From Heliopora coerulea (lineage: Eukaryota; Cnidaria; Anthozoa; Scleralcyonacea; Helioporidae), in NCBI GenBank assembly GCA_030142905.1, contig JASJOG010000019.1:381501-445500 (forward strand): a stretch of DNA of 64,000 bases, given 5' to 3'. Under the pieces are notes generated by a model. That model saw only the letters and a program-made list of their open reading frames with translations, did no database searches and was not told where the DNA came from. Of the stretch, positions 23,838-36,500 are shown in pieces (the stretch's first letter is position 1; every line of letters begins with the position of its first letter). The position numbers and the translations under genes were made by a program.

Positions 23838-24427
23838 TGAAATACGAATGAGATTTTGTAGTACGAAGTTGAATGGTTTAGCTGGTTCTGGTGCCATCGA
23901 GATTTCGCCCCCCACCCCAAAAAAAAATCTCGCTCCTTTCGGAGCGAAATCTCTAGTGATTTCACCCCGGAGGGACGAAATTTCTAGCTCGACTGAGACC
24001 TGCATGGTCATGATTTGAAAGAAGCTTCACACTGTCTGGAAAAGATCTTAGTTTCAAGCCAAAACTCAGTTCATAAAGTAAGCGATGTCTGCGAAACTTC
24101 ACGTAGTATGGCCTACTAACTACGCTTTTGTTGACTAAATCTAATGATGTGATCAACAGAAATAGAATTGGATCTCAAAGCAAAGCATAAAGTCCCATGT
24201 TACGAGAGGAAAACTGAGGTAGACGTTCGACTTGCAGAATGAAATAAACGTCATTCCTCAGATTTTCAAAATTTTAGAGGGAGCATACTCTCCTACTTCA
24301 CCTCGAAGCCTGGCTTCGCCCTCACCCGACTCTGCACTGTCAGTATTGCCCTGCATATTACTTAATGCTTGCTGGGAAGGTGTTCAGTTGAAGTCGGTAC
24401 TGCACGTAGTTTAAAGGCTTCTAATGT

Positions 24428-24734
24428 ATTAAACCTATTGCTTTTCATTGCCAGAAAATATACTATCATTAATGCCAACCTCAAACTCATTAACGCGAAA
24501 ATACATTCATTTTATTGAATTGACATTCATTACCACTTTTGTCAAGTTCAGTTAAAATTTTTGCATAAAAAATAAATACTGGCATCGATAAGCAACCATA
24601 AGTAACAAACTTCTTTTGTTTGGCCAATATGTCTATTCAATAAAATGAATTTATTTTTGCGTCGATAAATTTGAGGTTGGCGTTAATGATAGTTTATTTT
24701 TCTGGTAATGAACAGCAAAAGGTGTAGTTAACAG
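24428..24734. mobile_element. MITE-like fold-back element
   Basis: Left arm (24430-24530: CATTGCCAGAAAATATACTA, ATTAATGCCAACCTCAAACT) is an inverted copy of the right arm (24630-24730: AGGTTGGCGTTAATGATAGT, TTTCTGGTAATGAACAGCAA). Arms of roughly 100 bases with an AT-rich centre and no ORF indicate a non-autonomous DNA element. Confidence 0.8.
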
Positions 24735-25423
24735 CACTTTGTTTGCACACATGATTGTCTAAGAGGTCTGCCACTTACGTAAGCTTTGGTCGCGAAGTAC
24801 ACCTTAATGTAATGTCTTAGACAAATTGTCTAAACTTTCACGTCTTAGACAAAATAATTGTCTAAGACATTAGATTTGCTGTGAACTAAAGTTGCTTGTT
24901 TAAGATGAAGACGAGATCAAGTTCAAAAGATTAGGGAATGAAACTATCGAAATTCGGAAATAAACCAGTTAAAGTGTGCTCCCAATAAACAGAGGTTGAA
25001 AACCCGTCTGTGCGATCAGTGAAAACATCCAATAATGGAAGGATGGAATCACTTTCTAACATACGAGAAAACATGACATTTCTATGTAGTGAGGTTAAGA
25101 TATAACCCTGACAAGGGCTCAGCAAAGCAGAACGTGGTCAGCAGAGCGGAAAATGAGCAAAGCAGTCATAGACATTTCGGCGAAATGAAAGAGGCTTGAA
25201 CTGCCCAACCGAGTTCAGTTTATTTACGAAATTTGATAGTTTAATTCCCTGATCTTTTATATATGTTGGGATTCCACATAACCTTAAATCGACCCTGCAA
25301 TACACTGGACAAATATCTTGCGAAATTAAAATTTCATTCTCCCTAGTAAACAATGGGATGGTGTTAATGGACGTCTGTCAGTGCCTTTTATGGTAGTCCC
25401 TTTTATGTAAATGTTGTTTGTCG

Positions 25424-25571
25424 ATGGCAATGAATGTTGCTTTTTATGCAAAAATTTCAATCAAACATGACAAAATGAATGCATTTTTGCGTTAATGAGT
25501 TTGAGTTTGGTGTTAATGATAGTATATTTTGTTGTAATGAATAGTAATAAAAACATCTGTGGGTGTATTTA
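25424..25571. mobile_element. Half copy of the same fold-back element
   Basis: Contains GCATTTTTGCGTTAATGAGT, GGTGTTAATGATAGTATATT and TGTAATGAATAGTAAT, matching the right arm of the element at 24428-24734. The left arm is absent or diverged. Confidence 0.65.
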
Positions 25572-27294
25572 ACTTTAAAATTACAGTAAGGGTCAGCGTA
25601 AGTTTTCATCTGACAATTAGTTAGCAGTACTGCCCAAAAATTTGTTTAGTGTATTATTCTCAAGTGTGTGTATTAGGTCCACGGACATGGATATACATAT
25701 AAATATATAAATAGCTGTACAGAGCTATAAAGGTGTGGAAATGTAGGGTTATTGATAAACATAGCTGTATCGAAATATAGTGATATTAAAGTAGTTAATG
25801 TATTGATATGTTGATGTAGTAAACATTTAAATATATAGTTCACGACAATGGATTATTCAGTGGCCAACTTTTTGGCAAGTTGGTCGTTATTTGTGCTTTT
25901 CAGAGCTAAGTTTGACCAAAATGTTAAGCTACGCTTTACGAGGTTTCTACATTATCAAAGCCGTCGCCATTTTGACTGGTGATGTTCCACACAAAACCAT
26001 AAAAAATACTCTTCATCTTTTTACCTGATGGTGAATAATCGAAGTCCTTCACATTTCTCTGTCAAAATGAAACACTGCCACAACTTTCAAATCCGGTGTT
26101 ACTATAGAAGCGCTTTCAATGTGTTTTTAATCTCCATTTATAGGAATGCAAAGGGCAACAAGGGCCTAAAACTCAGTGGCCCGTCAAACTTACCTGCAGC
26201 TAAAAGAACACAACGTCATACCAAGAAGACAGGAGAGTCTATGTGGATAGTTTTAGTTCTGAGATCTGATAAAAGACACCAGTCTATCCAGCAGCTGGGC
26301 TTGGTTCTTTCAGACATGCACAACTCAAGCGCATGGTCCGTACGCACGAATGTGGTCAAGTTTATTTGTCTATATTTTGGGTTTCATACAGACCGAGGGA
26401 CGAGAGAGCAGCTAGTTTCCTTGATAAAATGGGAAATAAGCAGGTAGGAATAAGGACTATTTTTACTGGTTTAATGCATTGAAAGATTTTTTTAGCCAAA
26501 TTAGCTACGGAAAAAAAAGATTTGTTTTGATGTATGTGAGACGACAATTCTTGGTCACATATTTGTATTTATCATGCAAAGTTTTAAGATTTTACCATGC
26601 TGGGTTAACTAAGGAATATAAATTTTTCCACAATTCTTGCTTTTTATTGTTTCCTCTAGACTTGATTATAATATCGCAGTGCCCAATCTTATTTTCACCC
26701 CGTTCATCACTTGATATGAACAAAAATTTAAACCTCCGCTACGTTTATTTATTATTCATTGAATGGCGCAGATTTGAAATGAAAGGAGAAAAGTCACTGA
26801 CAAAAAATTATGGGTTTTATGACTACACTACTTTCCTTAAATCTTTGGGGGTGATTTTTGATGGAGCATATAGTTATTTTGAAACATAGAAATATCCAAA
26901 ATTAAGACCGTCCTAATTGAAGCAAGTACAAATAGAAGCTGCAGGGAGTCACCTTTAGCAGTAGTGGGGAAACCATTCAGCCTACCCAGCTCCACCATGT
27001 CCGTTCGTCTGATATTAAGTGCGCTGCATTAGATTACTTTTTGCAGGGTCTTGTCAAGTCATGCTGTATTGTTTAGAATTAGGTTATGTCGTATCGTGTT
27101 GTGCTTTGTTGCACTGTGTCGCGTAGTGTTGTGCTGAGTTCTACTGAGGTGCGTTGCAATATGTTTCGTTGCGTTTAGCAATGTTCCGTTGCTTTGTGTG
27201 CGTTGTGATGTGTGTTGTGTACCGTTGTATTGCCGTGCATGAAATTATACTAAATTCGATTTTTATTGCGGTTGATGGCACGGCTGCTTTGTTA

Positions 27295-27317
27295 TTATTA
27301 TTATTATTATTATTATT
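27295..27317. repeat. (ATT)n microsatellite
   Basis: About seven uninterrupted TTA trinucleotides followed by TTTAATGTTATTTAA. Confidence 0.85.
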
Positions 27318-27510
27318 TAATGTTATTTAAACACGGTAGCCTTTCAGCTTGTAAATGTATTTTGTTATCTATAATGACGTGTGGTATCTTTCACTTTTAA
27401 GGCTTTTTTCTAGTAATGTCATGAAGATTTATGCACCAGACAATGGTAAAAGTTTTACTTAATGTTCATCACATTCATGTGTATATGTGCGTTATTGCAG
27501 TTTTCGTCGT

Positions 27511-29064
27511 TTAGGTGAATAAGCAAACGAATGGGTTGAGGAAGATCATAATGCTGAAGATGAAGAAGATTGCGAGACCGGGCACGTATTGTCCATCTAC
27601 GATTCCTAAGACATACAAGTTTCTGGGATCAAAGCTAGTATGTCCGTATCCAAAAAAGGCCGTATAAATTGTCTGCTTTTTGTTCGATGGCCCTGCTAAC
27701 ATCAGTTACTTGTGAAGCACCACAAGAGTTATCCGGGAAAAGCGATGTCAATTGATCCACCGTAGCTTGGGTTACCACCTTGAAGGAAAAACAAGAAGGA
27801 TGCACTGTAACTTTTGGAAAAACTTGCTCCTAGTGATTCTTACGTGGCTTCTTTAGGTTTTATTTTACTAAGACTCAACAAGGCTCTCTAAAATATCGGG
27901 ATTTAATTTGTTGATTCTATGCATATACTAATATTCTGATGCTTACTATGGTCATATTGTAAGTCAGACTGTAATGCCATTAAGGTTTCTTGAAACAGTT
28001 TTACTAACCTCCTCCTCCTTCTCCTCCTCCTCCTCCTCCTTGCCCTCTTTTATCTTTTCCGGTTCCAACATTTTCTTTCGCACCGTTCTTATCACTTCCT
28101 TCACGTTTTTCTAGGAAAGTTGCTTTGTTGTCACTTCCACTTTCACCTAAAAAGTGCACAGTAACGTCACTGCACACAGAATGCTTAGTAATCCTGGATT
28201 AAATTAGTCGCCTTATATAAACAACAGGGTTTAACCTTAAATGTTTACCATTTGCTGAAACATCGGTCAGGATCCTTTTTCCAACATCATTTAGGTTTCT
28301 GGTGGGGGGTAATAGGAAATGTCTCTCCGTGTGGATTCAAAAACGACAATTTAAGGCTTGGCAACTAATACCAAAATTTAGTTTTCCAAAACAACAAAAT
28401 ACTTTTTCGACACGTACATTATAAGGCAGTGTAACCATTTCGAGTAAGATAAGTGGCACATTTCAATACTATGAACTACAGAAAGTAAGAAAGACAGTGT
28501 GGGAAAATTTTAAAATTAGAAGAGGAAAAAATGGTTGGAAAACGACCTAAACAAGAGCTCTGCCCTGTTGAAAATGTCATCACTTCATACATCCTTTCTT
28601 GTGATTAAAAAAGTCTTGATGGTTCACAGTAGGTTCATTAAAATTTGGAGAACAATCGCTTTTGTTCTGTTTACAATAGCAGTTGAAGTGGTTCTTTTGT
28701 TAGGATTGTCCAATCTGGTACACACACTGGACGTTCTGCCCAATTAAACTATTGACTCGGTTCAGTAATATTTGTTGTCTGTCAGACATTACTCTGTTGG
28801 ATGAACCAGGAGATAATATTTTATGTTAAGATTGAAATTTAACCAAATTATTTTTCTTTGATACAATAATATAATTTTTTCTTGGTAATTGTCCTCAGAT
28901 TGAAAGGTGTTGCAGAAAACACTGGGTACACTTAAACAAATCAATATAATGTTTGTTTCACCTTTGATTTCAAACAACTTACCACCGGCATCCACCAGCT
29001 CATTGAAAGCGTCGACAGTAATCATTAATAACGTCAGGATTTTCAAGCTCGATCTCATCTTCAT
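27511..29064 (-). CDS. Gene E: small secreted Gly-rich protein with hydrophobic C-terminus
   Basis: Three exons give 133 aa. Exon 1 (29064..28983): signal peptide MKMRSSLKILTLLMITVDA, phase 1 at a GTAAGT donor. Exon 2 (28146..28009): a polar segment GESGSDNKATF then poly-Gly from a GGA repeat, phase 1 at GTTAGT. Exon 3 (27692..27511): starts GPSNKKQTIYTAFFGYGH and ends with a strongly hydrophobic segment LAIFFIFSIMIFL before the stop, looking like a GPI-attachment signal or a single membrane anchor. The third exon is the least certain: its acceptor (GTTAGCAG) has a weak pyrimidine tract, though a TAACTGAT branch-like sequence is near. Family not recognised. Divergently placed head to head with gene F. 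Confidence 0.5.
28010..28036. repeat. (TCC)n run inside gene E exon 2
   Basis: Seven or more TCC triplets, coding poly-Gly on the minus strand. The run reaches the donor site, so its length polymorphism would change the Gly tail. Confidence 0.8.
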
Positions 29065-30550
29065 TTCAAAAGTAGTCGTCAAACGGTGATAATTTACAGT
29101 TCCACACAAAGCGTTTCTCTCAGATATCTTGCTTTTTGAAGAGGAAGCAAAAAAATGAATATCCTCTTGATAAAATTCTCCGGCAAACTCGTTCCATACA
29201 GTTTCCTTTGTTTCTTACTGTGGTTCTAACGATTCTAGCTGTGATTTTTGAGTTTCCGCTGTACAAAAAGACTCAAGTTGTACCCGCGTTAGAGACTGAC
29301 AATTTTGTATCAAAATGAGCGATGAGAAGCCAACCTAGAAAAGATATCTGTTTTGTTGCTTCTGCCATAACATTCGTTTCCTCAGTAAATACTAGAATCT
29401 TTCTCCGTCAGATGTAAGGTAGAACATAAGACAGTTTCTAAAGTATTACAACTTTTTTTTTATTTTATCATGCATCAGAAATACTGAGAAACTACTAATC
29501 TCATATTTAGAACGCACGATTTGCGAGACTCATAAACAAAACCAGATGTACAGTTTATAAACTGACATGTCGCCATTCACGCGACATCTGCAGAGAATTT
29601 ATTTTCAGGATGTTGAATAAGTAGCGACGAAGTGTCATTTAATAAGTTATATTACTTTTTTTAGTCATGTGCATCACAATTTATCGATTATAGGTTTTGT
29701 CAAAATAGTATCCTGGGCTTTGACCATCTTGACCATACTACGCCTTCCACCTGCATGTTCCATACAGACGATACTTAAAAACCTATGATTTTTTTTAATG
29801 ATATTTCATGGAATTTCCAATGAAAGTCTTTGTGGACAAGTTCGTCATGTAGGAGTTGTTTCCGCCAAAATCAGCAGGAGAATGCAGAGCAAACTCGTAA
29901 TTGTACTGAATTTAAACGTACTTAATTAGCAATCACTAACAATGAACTCAGAGCTGATTTTTTATTTACATTGACAGTAAATTTAATTCTTCCTGATGTT
30001 TAGTTTGTTTTAATTCTTGTTTTGTACCTCTAATTAGTTCCGATCATTAATATTATGGTGGTCCTGTAATCATAACCCCTCGACATGCACACACACAATT
30101 ACACAACTTTATATGCAGCGTATATTAAAGAGTATGCGTTGATTTAAATTAACAAGGATAACATATCACAATCTTGGATAGCGTTCTTTGAATGTTTCTT
30201 TCGGAACACGATCGGATTCAATCAGTGTTATCACAGGATTAGATTTTCATTCATTTGGGAGAAATATTGTATTACTGTATTGACTACATGTTTTCTTTAA
30301 AATTCTTATCTCACCATGTCCTGGTTGTAAATTTTATGATTGCCTGGATTGATCTTTACTTTTTAAATAACTTTGTACTTTTCGCTTGTCAAGAATTAAA
30401 TTGACGTTTATTTTGCTGCAGGTGTCAGATTCATCCTTTCAAACTGTTCCTGAATCAAAAGTTTTCATCCATTTCCAAACTTTTGAGCCGACCTTGGCTG
30501 TTAGAAGAGCTGTTAGGAATAGTGCAGAAAAGTTGATGCTTCGGTTTAAG
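29065..30550. other. Divergent promoter region of genes E and F
   Basis: Holds the 5' flanks of E (minus) and F (plus). A TTTTGCTGCAG acceptor at 30421 implies that 30422-30550 is the 5' leader of gene F with an upstream leader intron. No other gene is supported. Confidence 0.5.
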
Positions 30551-33500
30551 ATGGCAATAGTTCCAGTATTTCTTCTGGTCTGGGGTTTTCAACTACAAGT
30601 CGTCAGATCAGGTTTGCACCTGGATTTTGTAATTTCTATAATTTAATTGAGATAACTTATGTTCACAGAATATTCTAGATAATCAATCTCACGGTTTTGG
30701 TGCAATTCGGGATTTCCATATACGTATGTGTGTTTTCGAAGAGTATCTCGATACAACCGTATTGTTTTCTTTTCACGATAACCAGGAAAAACTTCAAACA
30801 ACGTAGACTGTTTAAAACACGGTCACGTCAAATACATCCATGAAATATCATTAATTTTACAGGTTCAAACAGTTATGTTTCTTTCAAAATTGGCCTTTTA
30901 TGTACTGTATATATTCTGTCCTATTTTTATGTACTTTTATATACTGTCCCAAACAACTCAGTTACAGTTTAATGTTTTGAGAAACATGAGAGCTTGGATA
31001 TATTAAGGTAGACGAACGATCTTCAAGCTCGATACTCAGAAAATGATTTCTGAGCCCCAGACGGGGATCGAACCCGCAACCTTCTGATGACCGGTAAGAC
31101 GCTCTAACCATTGAGCTACCACGACTCAGACGGTGAGCTAGGGTGCAAGTTTGATATATATGTGCGACCTAAGCAGAAGCCACTATATATTAATAATGAT
31201 TGATGCAGTTTAATGTTTGAGAAATATGAGAGCTTGCACCCTAGCTCACCGTCTGAGTCTTGGTAGCTCAATGGTTACAGCGTCTTATCTGAAGGTTGCG
31301 GGTTCGATCCCGATCTAGGGCTCAGAAATCATTTTCTGAGTATCGAGCTTGAAGATCGTTGGTCTACCTTAACTCAGTTACATTAGAACAGCTTATAATC
31401 GTACTTTTTTTGGATATCCGACAGCGCGTGGTAATTTGAAACTGTTCTTGCATTTGAGAACCGCATTGTTAGGCCGAAAACGTCGAAAAATTGTCCCTAA
31501 GCATTTTCGACATCAGCAGAGCTACTCCATGCTTGGTGCCCTCTTTGATGGCATTCATTTTTTTCTTGTAAAACAGGCCTAACGTAGTTTTTAGAGTAAA
31601 TATATTCACTTGGTCAGACATGCATGGTTGGAAATAGGCATATTTAGCCATGTGTATTCACAAGAGAAATATTCAAAAGATTCAGACCACACTTCCACTA
31701 CCTTCGCCGTTATGGTGAATTTGATCGAGTAGGTTTAATGTTTGTCTTTACGTTATTTAGTCATGCTCTATGTGACGTAATAGTATCATTTATACAAGAG
31801 AAAATTAATGCCTGCTCACATAAGCCTGAGTTAAGTAAACCACGAACGATGGATTTATACAAGTATTGTTGCGGCGTAAATTAACCGCAGCTTATTTAGG
31901 TTAATTCTCAGAAAATTCTCATAATTCTCAGAAAACAATTAAAACAAGTATAAACACTGATTTTAGTTGCTACTTATTTTTCTCATAAAAATGGCCCTAA
32001 TGTCCGATATAATAGTGAGTATATTTACGTAACTACTATATAATCCTGCAGGCTGTCCTTGTCGCCCGTTCCCAAATGTAGAGTCTGCTCTCAGGCTAGT
32101 GATTGCGAACTTTAGAGTCTGGTTTAACTTTCTTTTCGCTGTTTTTTCAGCGTCATTGGGCATTTGTTTCTTGATTGACCAGACTCAAGGGAATGGAACA
32201 ACAAAGCACAGTATAGAGGAAAAATTGCGATTATCAAGGAGTATATCACGTTGTCTCTTGTCCAAACGAATTGCCACAAAGATTGCAGCTGTTGTTTACG
32301 ATAACGAGTCTGCAAAACTGGAATTTAATTTTAAAAGTGTTTCGGAAGTTCTGAATGATAGTTTTGAACAAATGTTGCACAATCAAAGAAAGAGAAAAAG
32401 CAGCACTGAGTCTGTTTCAGGTTGGTTTTTTAGAGTTAACGCACACTTCGTACCCCATGACGTTTCGTTATTTTGACTTGGTTTTGTATTCACGATCATT
32501 AGTGTCTTTTTGGATTCCTTACATCCTCTAGTTTGAACCAAGAAAATAAACGCCAAGGGCAAGGAAGCTGCACTTCACACACTGGAAGTAGTTTTCCATC
32601 TTCTTTCGTAGTTTTTCGCTCATTGACATAGTTCTTCATCAGCTGATGTAGTCTCTTTTGTCGTTGAAATGGTTACACTCTCTCTGAATTAATTCTCAAC
32701 TCTCTGAACTTTCCTACTCTCTGATAAAATCAACCACTCTCTGAAATAGTTGCCCACTTGCTGGGATGCATTTCCCTACTCTTTGGATTGGCTCTCACTC
32801 TCAGAGATAGTTCCCTGGTCTCTGTCGAAATTACTCGATGTCTGCGAATGTTGCTTGCACTCTTTAATACAGTTTTACGCTTTCTGAAACAGTTCTCCAA
32901 CCGCTAATATATTTCACCATTAAATCAGGTAGATCCCTGCTTGCTGATTTAATTTCCCACTTGCTGGTTTAGTTCGCGCCTCCATAGAATAGTTTCCTGT
33001 TTGATCAGATTTTGCAAAGTAAGCCGAAAAAAATATCAAATTACCAAAGAATCCTATATCCGAAATAACTTCATGGAATTGTAAACAAGAACTGGCAGTT
33101 TTTGCTTGTTAGTTAACGTACTAGTCATTCAAATTTTATTCTAGGTACCTTCCGTACATCCAGAACCACGAGTCTCAATGCACGAAATACAATTAGGTCG
33201 AAAATTGCTGTGGAAGAACGTGAAGCAACTCATTCGCCGCAGACGGTCGCTTTTCTTACTGCTGCTGAAGCCGTGATGGCTGCTGAAGCCCAGAACGAGG
33301 ACCACGAGTCTTACTTTAAAATTCTTGTACTTAGTAGCAGTGACATGTTTCCAGTTGCACGAGATGTCAAGCAGTATTTTGTGAACGCCAGTGTGGAAAT
33401 CAATGCCATGGATTTAAATGAACATGGAAGTTCAGAATTAAAAGACACTGTAACATCGCCCGCCTTGGAACACTATTTCTATAAACCTGCGCTAAACGAT

Positions 33501-36500
33501 CGGAAAATAATCAAGAATATATGCTCGAACCTCTTAAAAGGTAAGCTGTTCGTCATTACCCATTGTATTTTCTATACTAAGCATCCCGGCCGAGGTGGGA
33601 TTGCTTACTCGAGGAGCTATTTAACCCTATTGTGGGAGGGGGTAGGTAAACTGCCTACCCCTGACGAGTTTTTTAAATATTTTCCCAACGGCATCGAACT
33701 TGAGGCTGGTGTTCCGTGACTTTTAATATTTTTTTATGAGAAAGATTTCCTGAAAGCTTTGGTTGGTATCTACAACTCTATTGTGAGATATAGGCCATTG
33801 CTCGAAACTACACGTACCAAATTTCCGTGTCTAAAAAAATAAAATTTGGAAAAAATCTAAATTTCCATAAAAAACTAACCCTAATGATATCGACTTGAAA
33901 CTTTGACCAGTTGTTTACCACTCAACTTAGATTTGTTTGACGTCAAAAAATTACGTCAATGATGTCATGACGTCATTATAACGTCATTTCCTGTTTTTTA
34001 TCCGATTTTTTCAATACTTGTTCGGTTTTTTTTAATTATCTCACGCTCGCATGATGCACAGTGGTTGATTTTTGGCATTGGAATAGCTATATGTCCCAAA
34101 AAATGCCTTGAAAATTTCAAGGTGTTTCCTTGATCAGAACTTGAGATATTCACTTCCGTTTTCGTTGGCCGATATTCAAATTTTTCACTTTTTCAATAGC
34201 AATTGTTACTGAAACTGTAACTTTATAATCAACGAAGGATAGATGATATTTAATTTGAATTTTCATCAGCTATTTGACATGGCGTCAGTTTTCAGTTTCA
34301 TCATTCATATGGTAGTGACGTCATTACCGTCCTATGTCAAAAATGACGTCAAAATGACGTCAAAATGACATCAATTTTACGTCAACTTTATGGTATGTGG
34401 AAAATATTGCTTGAAGTCGCATGAAATTTATTTTTGAATGCTTGATGGGATTTACCTACATACAAGGGAATGTACGGGTCGAAGGGGAATTCCCTCTAAC
34501 ACCCATAAATTCCCTTTTAGAAATTGCTAAGAAACAGTGTGCATGTGCGCATAGGAGTTGATAATCATTCTTTTATTGTTCCTATTTAGCTGAATGCTTA
34601 GCAAGATTTCTCTAAATCTTTTACGTGTTTATTATTTTCACATGGAAACTGAAAAATTTTTGTCTACAAATAACAAAAATTTCGATGTTTTTTTTCATAT
34701 TTTGTTCGTTTTGGCGCCTCATAGACCCATAAAACAGCCCGACATAGCACTGTATACGGTTATATGATGTTGAACTTATCTTCCACGATAGCCTAAGTTG
34801 CCATGATAAGCAAATGAATGGTATTTGACAAGATTTTTTACATAGGGTATAGTGTATGGAAAAACGAGCCATATTTTTTATTTCGGTAACAATGTCTAAG
34901 GTTCTGCTATTTGTTGTTAGTGTTTCCATGGCAACAAGATAAGATTAAAACAACAAATTTGTATAAAAAACAGTCTTTTCATTCATCCTAAGCACCTTAG
35001 CATCATTGTGGATGAGAATAAGTAGGAGTAGTAAAGTCAAACGAGAGACAACAAAAATTAGGTGATTTTTGCAGATTTTTGACACGTATGGCGCTTCAAT
35101 GAATGAAATCTGCTGACGTAAGCAATAAATGCCAATTTTTTTTTTCACAGAATAAAAGCTCTTGCCTTGGACAATCAGCATGTAAAATATTAATGAAAAC
35201 CAACAAGCGGTTCAGGAGATAGATGGGGTAGGTAGTTTTACCTACCTCCGCCCAGAATAGGGGGTATTCAGACCCCGCCCAGAATAGGGTTAATATGAAC
35301 TATAAAGAAAAAAGTTATTTTCAAGTAAAACACTAGAGATAACCTTCTCCTTTCCTGAATGTTAATGATTGAGAATTGTTTTGATGCTTCCTGACATCAA
35401 AAGACAACAGTTCCTTAATAGACTGAGAAACGTAAAAATGCATTGTTACAAAGGCTCACAGAGAAATTAAAGAGCCGTTGCAAAGACACCTCTGCCAACT
35501 GATTTTTTCAGTAAAAACAGAATAAATGTAATTCCGAGAAAAGTGCGCAAAGTCATAGTTTGATTAGTCAAGCACAATTTTAAAGTTAAATTTTTGAATT
35601 AGCCTGAAGATGACTTAGTTAAAGTTGAAAATTTACTATGAAATTGTGATTGATTAATCTGACTATGATTATGCACACTCTTCTCAGAATTACATCTATT
35701 GTGTTTTTGCAAAGATACCCTGTACACAAGCAAGAGGGGTTACCTACTCTTGAAGTCAACGTCAAGGGGGATGCATACGTCTGGGCAAGCTTATTCGAGG
35801 TGGACACTTAATGGAGTAAACACGGTGGTCGTAGTATTCTGTTACTATGTTATAATGATTCTATTTCAGAATCATCCTCAGGGTTTTATGAAACAATAAC
35901 TTCACAATTAACCTACACTGCCGAAGTGAACTGAAAAATGTTGACTCCAGCGGGATTTGAACTCGCACCTTCGGGATACCGGTCCGCCGCTCTACCTTTC
36001 GAGCTATCGAGTCCACATGGATTGTAGGCGAGTTTTATCCAATATCCGGTGTCCCAAAGGTGCGAGTTCAAATCCCGCTCGAGTCAACATTTTTGAGTTG
36101 ACTTCGGCAGTGTAGGTTAATTGTGAAGTTATCGTTTCATATTACCTTGAGGATGATTCTGAAATAGAATTGAAACACTGCACATCCATCCTCATGGTTA
36201 GCGTTAAGTTGTCGCGAGAATATCTCGTGCATTTAAATTGGATAAAACTCGCCTCCAATTCCTGTTGACTCGATAGCTCGAAAGGTAGGGCGGCGGACCG
36301 ATATCCCAAAGGTGCGAATTCAAATCCCGCTCGAGTCAACATTTTTCAGTTGACTTCGGCAGTGTAGTTTAATTGTGAAGTTATCGTTATAATGATTATT
36401 TGTTTTACTTTACCGATATGTTGCTGGTTGACGAACATGAGTTAGAAAGTTGCTGTTTAGAATGATGTTAAGAATCGTGTCCTTTATAGGCATTAGTTTA

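Larger units (their letters stand above)
23837..27510. other. Spacer between genes D and E
   Basis: Promoter region of gene D at its left end. It holds a perfect short hairpin around 23929-23954, two related fold-back elements (24428 and 25424), a small palindrome near 24820-24875, a region of degenerate GTTGTGTTG-type repeats (27060-27240) and an (ATT)n run at 27295-27317. ORFs of up to 139 codons at 26028-26889 lack splice signals or domains and are not called. Confidence 0.55.

Noticed and set aside
26028..26889. Two plus-strand ORFs of 139 and 136 codons
   Set aside because: No domain, no signal peptide, no consistent splice sites; length is compatible with chance in this region.
28535..28747. 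70-codon plus-strand ORF with one hydrophobic stretch
   Set aside because: Overlaps intron 1 of gene E on the opposite strand; no splice or domain support.
31050..31325. Possible functional tRNA genes
   Set aside because: Box A and B are present but stems are imperfect and the copies sit as inverted pairs in repeats, so they are tRNA-derived mobile-element parts.
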